Source: Megalonaias nervosa (taxonomy: Eukaryota > Mollusca > Bivalvia > Unionida > Unionidae). From it: 64,000 nucleotides of DNA. The position numbers and the translations under genes were made by a program. Below, piece after piece: positions 13,301-24,199 of this stretch; position 1 is the stretch's first letter; every line of letters begins with the position of its first letter. The stretch is from assembly GCA_016617855.1 (NCBI GenBank), contig JAECUM010004993.1, forward strand, positions 34,589 through 98,588, read 5' to 3'. Under the pieces are notes generated by a model. The model had not been told where the DNA came from. It made no database searches and saw only the letters and a list, made by a program, of their open reading frames with translations.

Positions 13301-13439
13301 AACCAGGCTGGCAGCTTCATTTGAGAAAGCTGGTTTTAAAAGGGGAGATAATTCTGTTAACACTTCACCTGAGGTCAAAAAACTGAAAAGAAGGAACCAA
13401 AGTTTGTATACAGATGTGTCTGAGGAAGATGTCATTTAA
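4300..13439 (+). CDS. DBR1: Lariat debranching enzyme DBR1, 3' part of gene (three exons, partial at 5' end)
   Basis: DBR1 hydrolyses the 2'-5' branch bond of excised intron lariats, so introns can be degraded or processed; it is a nuclear metallophosphoesterase. Three exons join in phase: 4300-4371, 6829-6971 and 12218-13439. Together they encode about 478 residues ending at TAA 13437-13439. Family-specific strings are visible: TTKFLSLDKCLPRKHFLQ, then LDPEWLVILKSTNHLLNLT, then a segment beginning RYDFTVSDEDI, and near the C-terminus KKLKRRNQSLY, as in animal DBR1. The metal-binding N-terminal exons are not seen and should lie before base 1. The C-terminal tail after about 12490 is acidic and serine-rich and looks longer than in vertebrate DBR1. 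Both introns are transposon-bearing. Identification is confident; the 5' end is missing. Confidence 0.9.
4372..5320. other. Gene-free intron stretch of DBR1
   Basis: I see no coding signal, RNA gene or clear mobile element here; the sequence is AT-rich intron. Confidence 0.6.
5330..6263 (-). pseudogene. Degenerate hAT transposase C-terminal region
   Basis: Three broken minus-strand pieces line up in order. One (6263-6024) contains KRLQLIKTNWRSVQQIYNKP and a region with CSVRWQFL. The next (5998-5783) contains AVMNRLNLIFQKESVNLNII. The last (5534-5328) contains FAKLAIIRLAIPVTNIMVEN, which resembles the C-terminal hAT dimerisation motif (LAxxxLxIPVSxxxVER). The RLxLxFQKxxVNL string is typical of the KIAA1586 / ZNF862-like group. 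The pieces are in different frames with stops between them, so it is a dead copy inside a DBR1 intron, opposite to the host gene. Confidence 0.5.
6829..6971 (+). CDS. DBR1: DBR1 internal exon with LDPEWL motif
   Basis: The acceptor attactag ends at 6828 and the donor AAAG|GTATTT follows 6971. The exon has 47 codons plus two bases, and its last AG joins the A at 12218 to make arginine. It encodes VIDVPHDISKPIQ, the conserved DPEWLVILKSTNHLLNLT segment, and ends PHYLPGPRCNQ. The last 43 bases of the exon, with the donor, form the first unit of a tandem array that runs into the intron. Confidence 0.88.
6929..7310 (+). repeat. 54-bp tandem array copying the 3' end and splice donor of a DBR1 exon
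   Basis: About seven imperfect units of 50-54 bp begin in the exon (ACACTATCTACCCGGCCC) and continue far into the intron. Each unit contains a version of GGTGTAATCAAAG followed by GTATTTCATGTAGCCC. Five units keep a GT at the donor position: the authentic one at 6972, and further copies in which the intron starts GTGTTT, GTATTT, GTATCT and GTGCTT. In the DBR1 reading frame the intron side of the first unit meets TAG after three more codons. The array is also open in another frame for about 129 codons; I regard that as a by-product of the repeat. Confidence 0.85.
7490..8050. other. Gene-free DBR1 intron sequence
   Basis: No coding exon is apparent. A weak B-box-like stretch on the minus strand near 7530 could be an old SINE but is too degraded to call. 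Confidence 0.5.
8075..8128. repeat. 27-bp direct duplication
   Basis: Two adjacent identical copies that begin TTGATCAGTTCATCAGC. Confidence 0.8.
8441..8510. repeat. 34-bp direct duplication
   Basis: Two adjacent copies differ by about one base and contain CAGTGTGCATTTGGAG. Confidence 0.8.
9620..9790. repeat. Diverged direct duplication, about 75 bp
   Basis: Two blocks share CTTGAT(T/A)AAAG, a (T/C)GACTAAA.TGGA segment and AAAACCAGAGT with scattered differences. The minus-strand frame across it (about 94 codons) resembles no known protein. Confidence 0.6.
10020..10420. repeat. Degenerate tandem array, about 40-60 bp units
   Basis: Units contain TAATCTGTCAACTAAATAT followed by TCTAGGTTGTCTT and TCAG, with variable spacing. 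About eight units are visible. Confidence 0.75.
10668..10972. repeat. AAATGTGT / AAATATGT minisatellite
   Basis: An array of 8-base units alternates AAATGTGT and AAATATGT, with some units G-substituted (TAGATGTG, ATGGAAAT). It lies in the last DBR1 intron. Confidence 0.9.
11208..11290 (+). repeat. tRNA-derived SINE head, relic
   Basis: GTTGCACAAGTGGTAGAGC resembles an A-box and is followed at about 60 bases by ATGAATTTGAACCACA, a decayed B-box. A related copy lies at 11465-11540. Confidence 0.4.
11465..11540 (+). repeat. Second related SINE head, relic
   Basis: AGCTGTGGTCATAGAGCGCC followed by TGTCTAGGTTTAGAGAGGT and then GATTTGAGTTCCAGTC parallels the copy 250 bases upstream. A local duplication or two insertions of one family would explain the pair. 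Confidence 0.4.
12218..13439 (+). CDS. DBR1: DBR1 terminal exon with acidic C-terminal tail
   Basis: The acceptor gtttgtttttcag ends at 12217. One base completes the split arginine codon, then 406 codons run to TAA. The first 90 or so residues (YDFTVSDEDIDAIYKDFGG onward) match the DBR1 C-terminal domain. The rest is low-complexity: runs of D and E, serine clusters such as NDSLSSTANDSIVSAGNH, and two related motifs, DDELQAILSAQ (around 12757-12789) and EDELQEILKVQ (around 13038-13070). The end, PEVKKLKRRNQSLYTDVSEE, is basic then acidic and matches the family's basic C-terminal patch, a likely nuclear-localisation element (inference). Confidence 0.92.
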
Positions 13440-13597
13440 TTCTTGTTTTAGCCATTATGCATTGACATGGTAATGGATGCATAAATTTCTTTAAAAAGAA
13501 AAAAATGTAGATTTAATAAGTTGCTGTTTGCTGTCATCAGGTTCAGTGCTTATGTCTTTCTGGAGATTTATCTATTTGTCATCATGTTACATGTATA

Positions 13598-13603
13598 AAT
13601 AAA
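13598..13603 (+). terminator. Candidate polyadenylation signal of DBR1
   Basis: AATAAA lies about 160 bases after the DBR1 stop. A second AATAAA lies near 13848-13853, so alternative 3' ends are possible. No cleavage evidence can be seen from sequence alone. Confidence 0.5.
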
Positions 13604-13859
13604 AATTGGGCAGTTTTAATTGTTAAATCTGATAAAAGATCATTACAAAATTTGCACATTTTGATAGGGAAAAAAATTACAACACCCCTTTCTTTGCAGA
13701 TTAATGCATATTAATTTGAATGAATCAGAGAGAATCATCTGTGATATTTTCTACATCTAAAACTGATTCTGATTGATGATACATTTTCCATAATGCTTTA
13801 GTTTTTTATCCTTAATATATTGGATTACATTAATATGTATCAATGAGAATAAATTATTT

Positions 13860-14060
13860 CTGTATGCATTATTGTATACTGGTCTGTTTTGAAATACTGA
13901 AGTATTTTACTTCTTTTAAAAATTGATGTTTTACATGCTGAAAGACCCAAGCAATTTAAAATCACAAAATAATTTTGCAGTTTGGTGAGCATTTTCTTGT
14001 TAAATATTGATCCTGAAGTAAGGGTTGTTACATAGCAAAATGTGAGGAAAACATACCCAG
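13860..14060. other. Gene-free DNA between DBR1 and the pogo-like element
   Basis: AT-rich; nothing recognised. Confidence 0.5.
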
Positions 14061-14063
14061 TTA

Positions 14064-14445
14064 CAGTGGTCCCTTCTTATACAGCCCCCCTCACCAGTGG
14101 CCACCTCCTCTGCAAGGCCAGTTTTCTTGGCACTGACAAGTTTGTGTATTTAAGTATCCCTTGTGGGTACCCACCCTTCTTTTGTAGCATTTGGCCAGCT
14201 TTATTGGCCAAAATGATCACTTGATATAAGTCTGCACTTAAGAAGAGCCTTTTAATAATTAATGTTACTTTTATTTAAAGTTATCAAATGCTTTGAAGCT
14301 ACTTGTATCATTTTTACTACAGACACATATTCTCCTCACAAATATATTGCCTGCCTCCCCCTGGAAATGCCACCTGTAATATACCTGTATTATATGGCCA
14401 CTTTCCCAGTGCAGATGGGGAGGCCATTTAAAACGGGGACTGCTG
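14064..14445. mobile_element. Pogo/Tigger-like MITE, TA target site
   Basis: The left end is TA|CAGTGGTCCC and the right end GGGACTGCTG|TA, so the termini are imperfect inverted repeats (CAGTGGTCCC against CAGCAGTCCC) next to TA dinucleotides. The inner subterminal bases (ACAGCCCCCCTC against TGGCCTCCCC) also partly match. At 382 bp with no transposase it is non-autonomous. TA duplication and CAGT-type ends fit the Tc1/mariner-pogo group (family knowledge). Confidence 0.5.
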
Positions 14446-14449
14446 TACT

Positions 14450-15370
14450 CCTTGTTCATAAAATAATAGATATATCAATATTTTAAAATTCATTGGAATT
14501 GTGGAGGTTGAAGATCAGAGACTGCTCTTATTCAGTAAAGAAAGAGAAGGGTATGTAGGTATTAATTTTGTGCAATTGTGTGTGGCCTTTTTCTGTCAGG
14601 GCTCCTAATAATTCCCATTGCCTTGTACTCCTTTTAATGACTTTACCATTTTTTTCCAATTTACTGTTATTGCAATCAAAAGAGTAGTGTAAACATTTTG
14701 CATGTTATGTCCAATCTCTTGCAGGGCTCACGGCTCTGTGATACACTTAGATACAAATGATGTCATATTTGTGATGTCATAATGTAATAACCACATTATT
14801 TTGGGTCGTGCTGTAAAAAATAATTTTACAGAAATTATTACATAAGAACTGTTATATTTGTACATTTTGCATTTGATAAATGTCATATGGATGAAAGTGA
14901 TTTATATTTTTTTAGATTTAGTGTTATTCTTTAATATTGTGTAGAAAGAAGTTGGATGATTTCACATGCTAGTGAGTTAATGTGAGAGTTGTCCAATAGA
15001 TATAGCACTCACAGAATAGATAACAGGATGTGTGCATGACATACAGTTTAAATGTGTTCATGCCCCTTTTGTGTGTCATTTTTTAATCCAGTTAATGTTA
15101 AATTGATTGAATCATGTAAGTTTTACCTATTTTATGGTGAAATAATTCTACTAAATAATGAATTTTTTGCTTTTAAGAATATAAAGAGTTTCACAAGCTT
15201 GAATGAAACAAATTATCAAACAATTCAAGGACCTGATAATGTATTTAAACAAACCACGTTTTTAAACAGTTTTATGTTTCATTGAAATATGTTAACCACA
15301 ATGCATGAATCCTTAAGGGAAAATTTAGTTTTACTTCCTTGGATTACAACTGACAGATTTTATCTATCAG
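14450..15370. other. Gene-free intergenic DNA
   Basis: I see no gene or clear repeat; short open frames here have no recognisable content. Confidence 0.5.
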
Positions 15371-15387
15371 AAATTAGGTCATAATAT

Positions 15388-16262
15388 AATTGTAATTACC
15401 AAAGTCAGCTGAATGCATGTGTAATTCACAAGTCGCACTGAATTCCATGTGCACATCACAACTCATGCTAAATGGTATATGTGCTTCATATGTCATGTTA
15501 AATGTCATGTGTACTTTAGAAGTCATGTTAAATTCTATGGGTATTTCATAAATCATGTTTAATGCCATGGGTACTTCACAAGTCATGTTTAATGCCATGT
15601 GTACATCACAGGTCATGTTAAATGCCATGTGTATATCACAGGTCATGTTTAATGCCATGTGTACATCACAGGTCATGTTTAATGCCATGTGTACATCACA
15701 AGTCATGTTTAGTGCCATATGTACTTCATAAGTCATGTTTAATGCCATGGGTACTTCATAAATCATGTTTAACACCATGGGTACTTCATAAATCATGTTT
15801 AATGCCATGGGTACTTCATAAATCATGTTTAATGCCATGGGTACTTCATAAGTCATGTTAAATGCCATGGGTACTTCATAAATCATGTTAAATGCCATGG
15901 GTACTTCACAAGTCATGTTAAATGGCATGGGTACTTCACAAGTCATGTTAAATGGCATGGGTGCTTCACAAGTCATGTTTAATGCTATGTGTACTTAACA
16001 AGTCATGTTAAGTGCTATGGGTACTTCACAAGTCATGCTTAATGTTATGTGTACTTCACAAGTCATACTAAGTGCCATGGGTACTTCACAAGTCATGCTT
16101 AATGTTATGAGTACTTAACAAATCATGCTAAATGCTGTAGGTACTTCACAAGTCATGTTTAATGTCATGCGTACTTCATAACTAATGTTAATTGCATTCT
16201 GTACTTCACAAGTCAATCTCAGTGCTACTTGTACTTTAGAAGACATGCTAAATGCCACTTGA
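15388..16262. repeat. 30-bp minisatellite, nearly 30 units
   Basis: Units contain GGTACTTCACAAGTCATG followed by TTTAATGCCAT. Because 30 is a multiple of three and units lack stops in some frames, long frames stay open on both strands: about 200 codons on the minus strand (repeating MTCEVPMAFN) and 79 on the plus strand. The central units are most alike and the edges decay, as in a minisatellite. I see no start context, splice sites or homology that would make it a gene. Confidence 0.92.
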
Positions 16263-16269
16263 CTGAATT

Positions 16270-17310
16270 GATTCAAATCTAAAATTAGACACTCATGGAT
16301 GTAATAGACAACACATACAAGAGTCCATTTTTAACAAAGCAACACAGATGCTGTTTTAATTATAAGGTACAATTCTGTTGTATACATATAATGTTTCAAT
16401 GGGCATAATTGACAAATGCCATTTGTGTCATATAATGATGTAATGGACATAATTGACAAATGTTATTTCTATACATGTAAGGATGTAATAGGCATAATTT
16501 AACCCAAAAGCTCTTCTCTGCTATAATTTCTGTTTGTCATACTGATAATCTGTACTGTACAATGGCATAATAAGGCTGGATTGTCAGACATGCAGAAAAG
16601 CAGGATTTTGGAGGCTTGTAAGTACTATATTTTGTTGCATGGGGTAGTGTGCGCACCTATATATGAAGAGCATAATTTGTGTTTGAACTTTGCCTATCAG
16701 TTTTTGTTCAATAACGTTCAAAGGACTCATTGGAATGACAATGAAATTTTGGTACAAGGCTTTACATTTAGAAAACAAAGACCAAGTCTTATTTGCACCA
16801 TTTCCTTGCAGATGGTTATTGAATTAAAGACCCAGTTTATGTTAGAACTTTATTCATGTTGACTGTATGGAATTTATTTTCTCACAGTCACTAGCATCGC
16901 TGAAGAAAGTGTATAGTCTTGCAAGTAAGTGTCATATGTACAGTATATGCACCAATCAGACATAGACTCAAGTTGTTTTCAGAGTCAGGGTTACGGATTA
17001 GAAATATCATTTAGCAAGTTTTATGAAATTTTAACCGTGTCATGTTATCGTGTCAATTTTGTCTCAAGTTTGACCCAGTCATTCTGACCAATTTGTGTTT
17101 TCTTTTTTAGAGTATAGTCAACTTTGAATGACAGTTGTGCATAATAAAAACATTCTTGCATTATGATACAGGTTTTGTCTTGTTTGTAGTATGCAATTTT
17201 GTGAGGTCGTGCTGCTTTGAGTATATTTCTGTGTGGTTTAAAATGACTGAAAGCATTTGTTATATACCATATATACACGCATATAGGTTAGGTACAACTG
17301 CAGACTGCAA
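16270..17310. other. Gene-free DNA between two arrays
   Basis: A short three-fold repetition of AATTGACAAATG with ATGTAATGGACATAA-like text occurs near 16395-16500. A 93-codon plus frame at 16581-16862 has no recognisable motif. Confidence 0.5.
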
Positions 17311-17313
17311 GGG

Positions 17314-18075
17314 TCCAGATCTGCCATCGTATAATTTCCAGCAGATTGGGTCTTTGCAGATTGTTTGGAGTAATCAGTAGAACAAGTGACATTGACCCTG
17401 ATTTGCCATCACATAATTTCCAGCAGATTGAGTCTTTGCAGATTGTTTGGAGTAATCAGTAGAACAAGTGACATTGACCCTGATTTGCCATTACATAATT
17501 TCCAGCAGATTGGGTCTTTGCAGATTGTTTGGAGTAATCAGTAGAACAAGTGACATTGACCCTGATTTGCCATCACATAATTTCCAGCAGATTGGGTCTT
17601 TGCAGATTGTTTGGAGTAATCAATAGAACAAGTGACATTGACCCTGATTTGCCATCACATAATTTCCAGCAGATTGGGTCATTGCAGATTGTTTGGAGTA
17701 ATCAGTAGAGCAAGTGACATTGACCCTGATTTGCCATCACATAATTTCCAGCAGATTGGGTCTTTGCAGATTGTTTGGAGTAATCAGTAGAACAAGTGAC
17801 ATTGACCCTGATTTGCCATCACATAATTTCCAGCAGATTGGGTCTTTGCAGATTGTTTGGAGTAATCAGTAGAACAAAGTGACATTGACCCAGATTTGCC
17901 ATCACATAATTTCCAGCAGATTGAGTCTTTGCAGATTGTTTGGAGTAATCAGTAGAACAAGTGACATTGACCCTGATTTGCCATCACATAATTTCCAGCA
18001 GATTGAGTCTTTGCAGATTGTTTGGAGTAATCAGTAGAACAAGTGACATTGACCCTGATTTGCCATTACATAATA
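17314..18075. repeat. 82-bp tandem array, about nine units
   Basis: Units contain GACCCTGATTTGCCATCACA, TTTCCAGCAGATTGGGTC and AGTAATCAGTAGAACAAG. Copies differ by only a few bases, so the array is young or well homogenised. There are no unique spacers, which rules out a CRISPR layout. Confidence 0.95.
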
Positions 18076-18079
18076 CAGT

Positions 18080-19955
18080 TGCAGATTAGATTGTATGGTG
18101 TTTGCAGTTGGACTTGACTTATAAGTGAGTATAGATGGTAATTCATTAATTAATTGTACTCATTATTAATCATGCAAGTGAAAACAATTATACATTGCTG
18201 TGTTCAGACATTTGCAGTAGCTTTGAGGTAGACTTTTAACCCTTGGGTTCAATCTGTTCAGTCAATATGTTGCAAACTTATGAAAAGATGTGAACTGTAT
18301 ATGAACTGTATATCATCCTGATATATTTGCCTCCAGCTCTTGACACAGTGCTATCATTGTTCTTCATTTTGTTTCTTATGGCACTGAGAAAAACAATTAT
18401 ATAACATACATAGCCTCCATCTGCAAAACCTTTGAAAGGGTAGAATACAGTAAATGGATAACCTGAACCATTCATTGTTATATGCTTCCTTCTCGACCTT
18501 GTTAAATACATTCTATTTCGGATTTGCTTACCAACATCATGTTTTTTTAGTTAGCTATTAAAGATGTAATCATAGAAATTCTAGATAATCTTGACACATA
18601 TATTGTCCATTTACCCAATATTACAAACAAATTGAGGGTTTTATCCACTGTGTCTTGACAGCGAATAATTAGTTTTTACTCATATTTAGTTTATCAGATT
18701 GTCCTAAAATGTCTTACATGGCATAAAGTCAAAGAGAAACTACTTGGCTCCAGTTTAAAAAATAAATGTGATTACTAGTCGAGTTCAATTATTGATCTTA
18801 TATTAAATCCAGCTCAACCACAAGTCATAAATACACTAAAAAGGAATTCTCTGGACATAGTATTTTCATTGACCTACTTAAAATGTTACCTTCATAATAT
18901 TCAACCTGCTACAGTTTATATAAGTTTATTGGAATGTTAGTTTCTCTGATTGCTTCAGTACTGTACATGCAGGTCAGATTCAGCAGAGTACGATTTCACA
19001 AATTCTCAGCATCATAGCACAATAATGATACACACATTAGTAGTCTAAGTCTGAGAAAAATAGAATCTCATTACATAACCAAAATAGGTTTTAGCCATTT
19101 TTTTTTCATTGTAATGAATACATTTTTGTGAAGATAATGTCTTTAGAGAAGTTTTCATTTTTTGTCATTTTGTTTTGCAAACCAGCATGTATAGTAAATA
19201 AAAGCAGCTAAAATATTCATCATATATTTTAACATTATGATACTTAAAGTTTTAAAACTATGCTTGTGTTGTACATTTAAAACTCATTTTTTTAAGAAAT
19301 AAAATGTTTACATACACTCATCTGGTATGTGTGTAGTAAAAGTAAAGTTCCAGGAAATGACAATTTTATTGTCAAGAACAATATGTAAGGAAGAGGTGCA
19401 TTTTTATTACCAGACTGTTGGAGTCTGAAGCAGAATATTGTGCTATAATGATCATATTTACCATTACCATCATATTTACCATTACCATCATATTTACCAT
19501 TATCACATTTGTTTCCATCTATTTACTGTTAGAAAGCAGAATGTTTTGTATGCAAGAGCTGTTTCATTTAAACAGTCATGTTAACCAGGTAAGGCAGTTT
19601 TTTTAAAGCTATATGCCAGGATGCTCTGATTACTTAAGAGAGTTTTATGAAAATAATACAAAATTATAAATTACACCTAAGGTTGACTACTCTGCATTGA
19701 AAATGCCATCCTTGAGTTACAAGTGTGTTTTACTGCAACAGCCCTGACCAGAGTTGGTTGTACAAGGGTTGCCTTCTCCAGGAAGATTTCCATTTCCTGT
19801 CAGTGTTAGTGTCATGACAACAGCTTACATTATACCTGTGGCTACCATCTTTGTACCTTCAATGTCAGTGGCCATATGACCATAATTTAGTGTTCATAGC
19901 ACAAATTTACTTGTAGATAACAGATTTGTGTCATTGAGGTTATATCACACACATC
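18080..19955. other. Gene-free intergenic DNA
   Basis: Only a short run of CATATTTACCATTAC repeats near 19455-19505 stands out. Confidence 0.5.
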
Positions 19956-19959
19956 CACT

Positions 19960-20280
19960 GACAGTTATGTGTCAGGGTCATACCTCACATATAACTGTTT
20001 TGCTGGGTGTGGTATATGTCAATGTCATATCATTCATATCCAGTGACTGGCTGGGTATGGTATATGTCAAGGTCATATTGACCTAAGCTGGTTACGACTG
20101 TTAAGCTGAGTGTGACATGTCAAGGTCATATCACTCACATCCAATGACTGCTAGTCTGGGCATTACATATGTCAAGGTCATATCACTCGCATAGTGATTA
20201 CTTGGCTGGGTGTGGCATATGGCAAGGTCATATACACATCCAGTGACTTCTTAGCTGGGTATGGTATATAACAATCAACT
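19960..20280. repeat. Degenerate tandem repeat, 50-65 bp, carrying TCAAGGTCA motifs
   Basis: About six units contain TATGTCAAGGTCATATCACT, then ACATCCAGTGACT and GCTGGGTGTGGTATATG. Several copies hold TCAAGGTCA, the extended half-site bound by NR5A/ERR-type nuclear receptors (established motif). Whether it is used here is unknown. Confidence 0.7.
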
Positions 20281-20284
20281 TTTA

Positions 20285-23230
20285 CATAACAAACTTTTTA
20301 ATGACCACCTGACCACTCAAATCACTCAGGTAGGTATCAGTGTTTAATTGCATTCTTACAGATATAGTTTAGTCATTGCTTAAGAGTTGGTCAAATTAAG
20401 TGGGTCATCTAAGCATTTGTATTAAATGATACGTACAATTTCAGCTTTTTTCTCCAATTTTCATACCATTTTCACATCCTGAAATTTACTATGTCAACTA
20501 CCATGATTTTCTTTAGGTAGAAAAATGCTGATTTTAAAAAAAAACCATGCTGCAAAGTGGGTGGTGCATTCTCCTCAAATCTGAGTTCAATTAAGATTCC
20601 AATATGGCAGACGTGTTCATTTAGTAGGAGAAAGTTATGTGGAGTCAGTAAATTCACACAGAAAGTAGATCTAGGAAACGGTGTAGAATTTACATACAAA
20701 GAACACAGATAAGTAGACTGAATAGTGAACTTCGTGTGGAAATGTATATGAATTGCATCAATCATGAATTATTCAGGAAAAAAAAAATCATATAGGAAAT
20801 TAGTAAATTATTTCAGAGGACAACATTTTATTACTAATAATTTGTAGAAGTTTGATATTTCTTTAAAATTTATGCAATATTGCTTTATAACAGGTCATGA
20901 AACTTAAAAAGAAAAGAAAAATGTATTTGTGAAAGAATGTAGGTACACTATTTTCTATGTGTATTAAATAATAAACATTCTGATAATCACTATGACCCAG
21001 ATGGCCTTATTATCTATCGGTACACTAGTATCACTAGATGGCATTAGTATCTCTCGGCAGGCTAGTATCTCTATGACGCAGATGGCCTTATTAACTATTG
21101 GTACACTTGTGTCACTATGATGCAGAAGACCTGGTTTACATGTCCATTGTCAAACCACACAGTTCTCCTGAATTCTTGGGTTGGCCCACATTTGTATTGG
21201 CCACACACACCCTTCATGGATCCACCATGCGCACAAGTTTACAAATCAGCAGTTCCGTCCTTGTATGGCCTTGATGGTCACACCTGCTTCCATCCCCATA
21301 CATACATACAGACTGCCAGACCGACAGCCTGATATACCCACACACACACATGCACAGCTAAAATAAAACCAAACTGGTCGTAATAACGGGTATGGAATTA
21401 AAATCTATAGATGCATGCTACTAAATTAAACTCTTTAATAGCAACTTGTAACAATTCAAAAGTTCACAATGTTTCAAATCCACGTAGTGGTAAAGACAAC
21501 ATTTCATGCTACGACATTAAAACTGAATATGTTTCATATATCAAATAAAATAAAAATGTAACACTTACCTCTATGACTATAGAACAAAAAATGAAGAACA
21601 TACACTCATTGACAAGATCCAGAAGACCAATGTGTTAATTAGAGAAGAAACTTGTCTTAAATCTCCAGGAGAATGAGTCTTAATAAGGGTAAAATACCCA
21701 TGCATACCGTGCTTTTAGTGTCTCTCACCACAAGCGATCTACGATGAGATACATGTTAGTTCAGTCGCTTAACTAGAAAAATAATTATTCACCCTAGGTA
21801 ACGTTGTATGCATGTATGACGAAAATGATCAAATCGTTCTAAGGTGAAACCAAGTTATTGCTTGCCTTATTCTGTGATAATTATTAACAGACATAATGTT
21901 ACAATGTGAGACATTTATTTGTTCTGTACTTTCTCAATTTCCATGGTGTTTAAATAGAAAGTTTATGTAACTACTAGCAAGGTAGAAAAAAACATGTTTA
22001 TAATGGTTTAGAACAGTAATAAACTGTATTTTTTATCCTTCATGAGTCATTAATTATCCATTCATCAAAATTTTTCATAGTTTACTTAGTGTCATTGTAA
22101 GAAAATAGTCCATTTATATCATTTCATAAGAATATTCAATTGCTCATACTCTAACAACTTTTGTCATTTGTGCTCTGTCATTTCATAGCAACTAAAGTTT
22201 AAATTGTTTTACTATTTTAACCTGTGAATCCTATGATGCAACTTTTTAGGAACATCCAACTGTTCTTCCTTCCATTGATCCATCCTTCAATCTAGCACTT
22301 GTTAGTACATCTAGTCTTGCAGTTTTTGCTAGATTATAAGGAAACATGATAAATAATAAGATTATCTCCTCATTCATATCAGTGAATCACTTTGCATCTA
22401 ATTATTATGTTATTTTCGTTTTAACCTGAAGCAGTGTATGACACAGTCTTATTAGTCCAACTAGTCCCAACTTTTAATGGATTACAATGAAACCGATGAT
22501 GTTCACATTGACAAATCCCTTTGCTTATATAAATGTTTAAGATTTATCTCCCTTGCTGTTGTGTAGCTTTTCAACGTGGATGAATTCTGGAAGAGTTTTT
22601 ACGCAATGATGAAATGGAGGTAGAGATTCTGATACCTTTACATGATGTCACGAGATGATTTTTTAAATACTGGCTATGGTTATCATGGTTTAGATTTTCA
22701 GCATCATTGCCTGATCCTTTCGGATCTCTGTAGATTGTTCGTTCTGGTCTGGTTTTTGATCATGTTCTTGTGTACATTCCGGATATCAGGGTCTGAAAAT
22801 AGGGGTCATTATTCACAGCATAATCACTACTAGGATTTTATGAATCAGTTATTGGGAATTTGTCCCCACTGATTTGGTCAGCAAGGATTCTGTCAGGACA
22901 TCCAGGCCAGGCACAGAAAAGGATTCGATGTCCAGAATTTTCATTGTAAAATAAAACTGCATTTTATTCAGAAATTGAACCAAGGTGCAAGACTCGGAAT
23001 ATTCATACCTCCTCTCATATAGTGAGGGCACCCTCATATACTTATTAATGCATGGTTAATTTTTGGGGACAAATATAATTATAAAATTTTCTAATTAATC
23101 ATTGTTTAAATGATTAAAAGTGATTAAAAGTAGATACTTTTGAAGAGGACGAGAAAGAGTTTTAATGCTTCTATTTCATGAGATAATACCAAAGAAAACA
23201 GCTTGTCAGTAGCCTTATTGTTCAAAGTGG
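20285..23230. other. Gene-free intergenic DNA with a minor repeat
   Basis: Near 20995-21115 a block with CAGATGGCCTTATTA, CTAT.GGTACACT and TCACTA is repeated about three times. Otherwise I see no gene. Confidence 0.5.
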
Positions 23231-23236
23231 TTAGGG

Positions 23237-23300
23237 CAGTAGTTCCCAGCCTGCAGACCACGGACCCCTGGGTTGCCGTTCCAAGTGTTTCAGTCAATCT
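23237..23300 (+). mobile_element. Possible hAT terminal fragment
   Basis: CAGTAGTTCCCAGCCTGCAG followed by ACCACGGACCCC resembles the CAG.GGTTCCCAACCTG.GG... ends of Charlie-type hAT elements. No matching opposite end was found, so it is a fragment or a chance match. Confidence 0.3.
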
Positions 23301-23379
23301 TGATATGAGAAAATTCACTCCATGATTTCATGACCAGTGCTTATAATGAATATACGTAACCACTTTCTTTGTTGTTCGC

Positions 23380-23400
23380 AACGTAACGTAACGTAACGTA
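23380..23400. repeat. AACGT pentanucleotide run
   Basis: Four tandem copies of CGTAA/AACGT. Confidence 0.8.
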
Positions 23401-23902
23401 ATGCCTTAGTCATTCTATACTTGCGTATGACGAAAAATAGTCTAGCTACGCGCCTGAAATATGACGTTTCAGTTGCACACATGTTTTAAACCTGCCTTTG
23501 CTATCGGAGTCTTCGTGACTTTAACATTGGATGAATGTTTGACGTTAAATAAACAGTTGGCACTTAAATAATAATAACACTAATAATAAATAAATATTAG
23601 CACGTTCACTAACTTTGGCATGGGCACAGGTTGATCAATTAATGATTTAATTCAAAGCAATGATTATCTGATTACCGTGCCCTAATAATTTTGTAGGATT
23701 TACAACATGCGCGTCTGTGTGGTGTGTATTGGTTTGTATGTTTTTATCTGTGAAATAGAGTAATATATTCAAATTATTGTTGTTTCGAGCATGTGGGCAA
23801 TTTTGGGCCACTTGAACCTTTTGTTTATATTTGAATTACACTTCATATGATACTATAATATAGAATAACACAAACAAGCACACAAAGATGTTTCTCTTTG
23901 GG

Positions 23903-24133
23903 GCTGGTGTGTACACATATTTGCGACTGATGTGAACACATGTTTGGGACTGATGTGTTCACCTGTTTGAGACTGAAGTGTACACCCATTTGGGACTGAT
24001 GTGTACGCCTGTTTGAGGCTGATGTGTACACCTGTTTGATACTGAAGTGTTCACCTGTTTGGGACTGATGTGTACACCTGTTTGTTACTGGTGTGTACGC
24101 CTCTTTGAGACTGATGTGTATACCTGTTTTATG
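23903..24133. repeat. 23-bp tandem array, about ten units
   Basis: Units contain GACTGATGTGTACACCTGTT. The minus-strand frame across part of it (SQMGVHFSLKQVNTSVPN) is a by-product of the repeat. Confidence 0.85.
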
Positions 24134-24199
24134 TTGAGGATTAACGCAATTACACGTTTGTAGCCAATTTTGAAATTATATACTCAGAATCCCATCAGG

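Noticed and set aside
15374..15976. 200-codon minus-strand open frame of repeated MTCEVPMAFN units
   Set aside because: It is the direct translation of a 30-bp minisatellite; the opposite strand is also open, and there is no homology or gene context.
17314..18075. Repeat array that could suggest a CRISPR locus
   Set aside because: Units are contiguous 82-bp tandem copies without unique spacers, in a eukaryotic genome with no cas genes.
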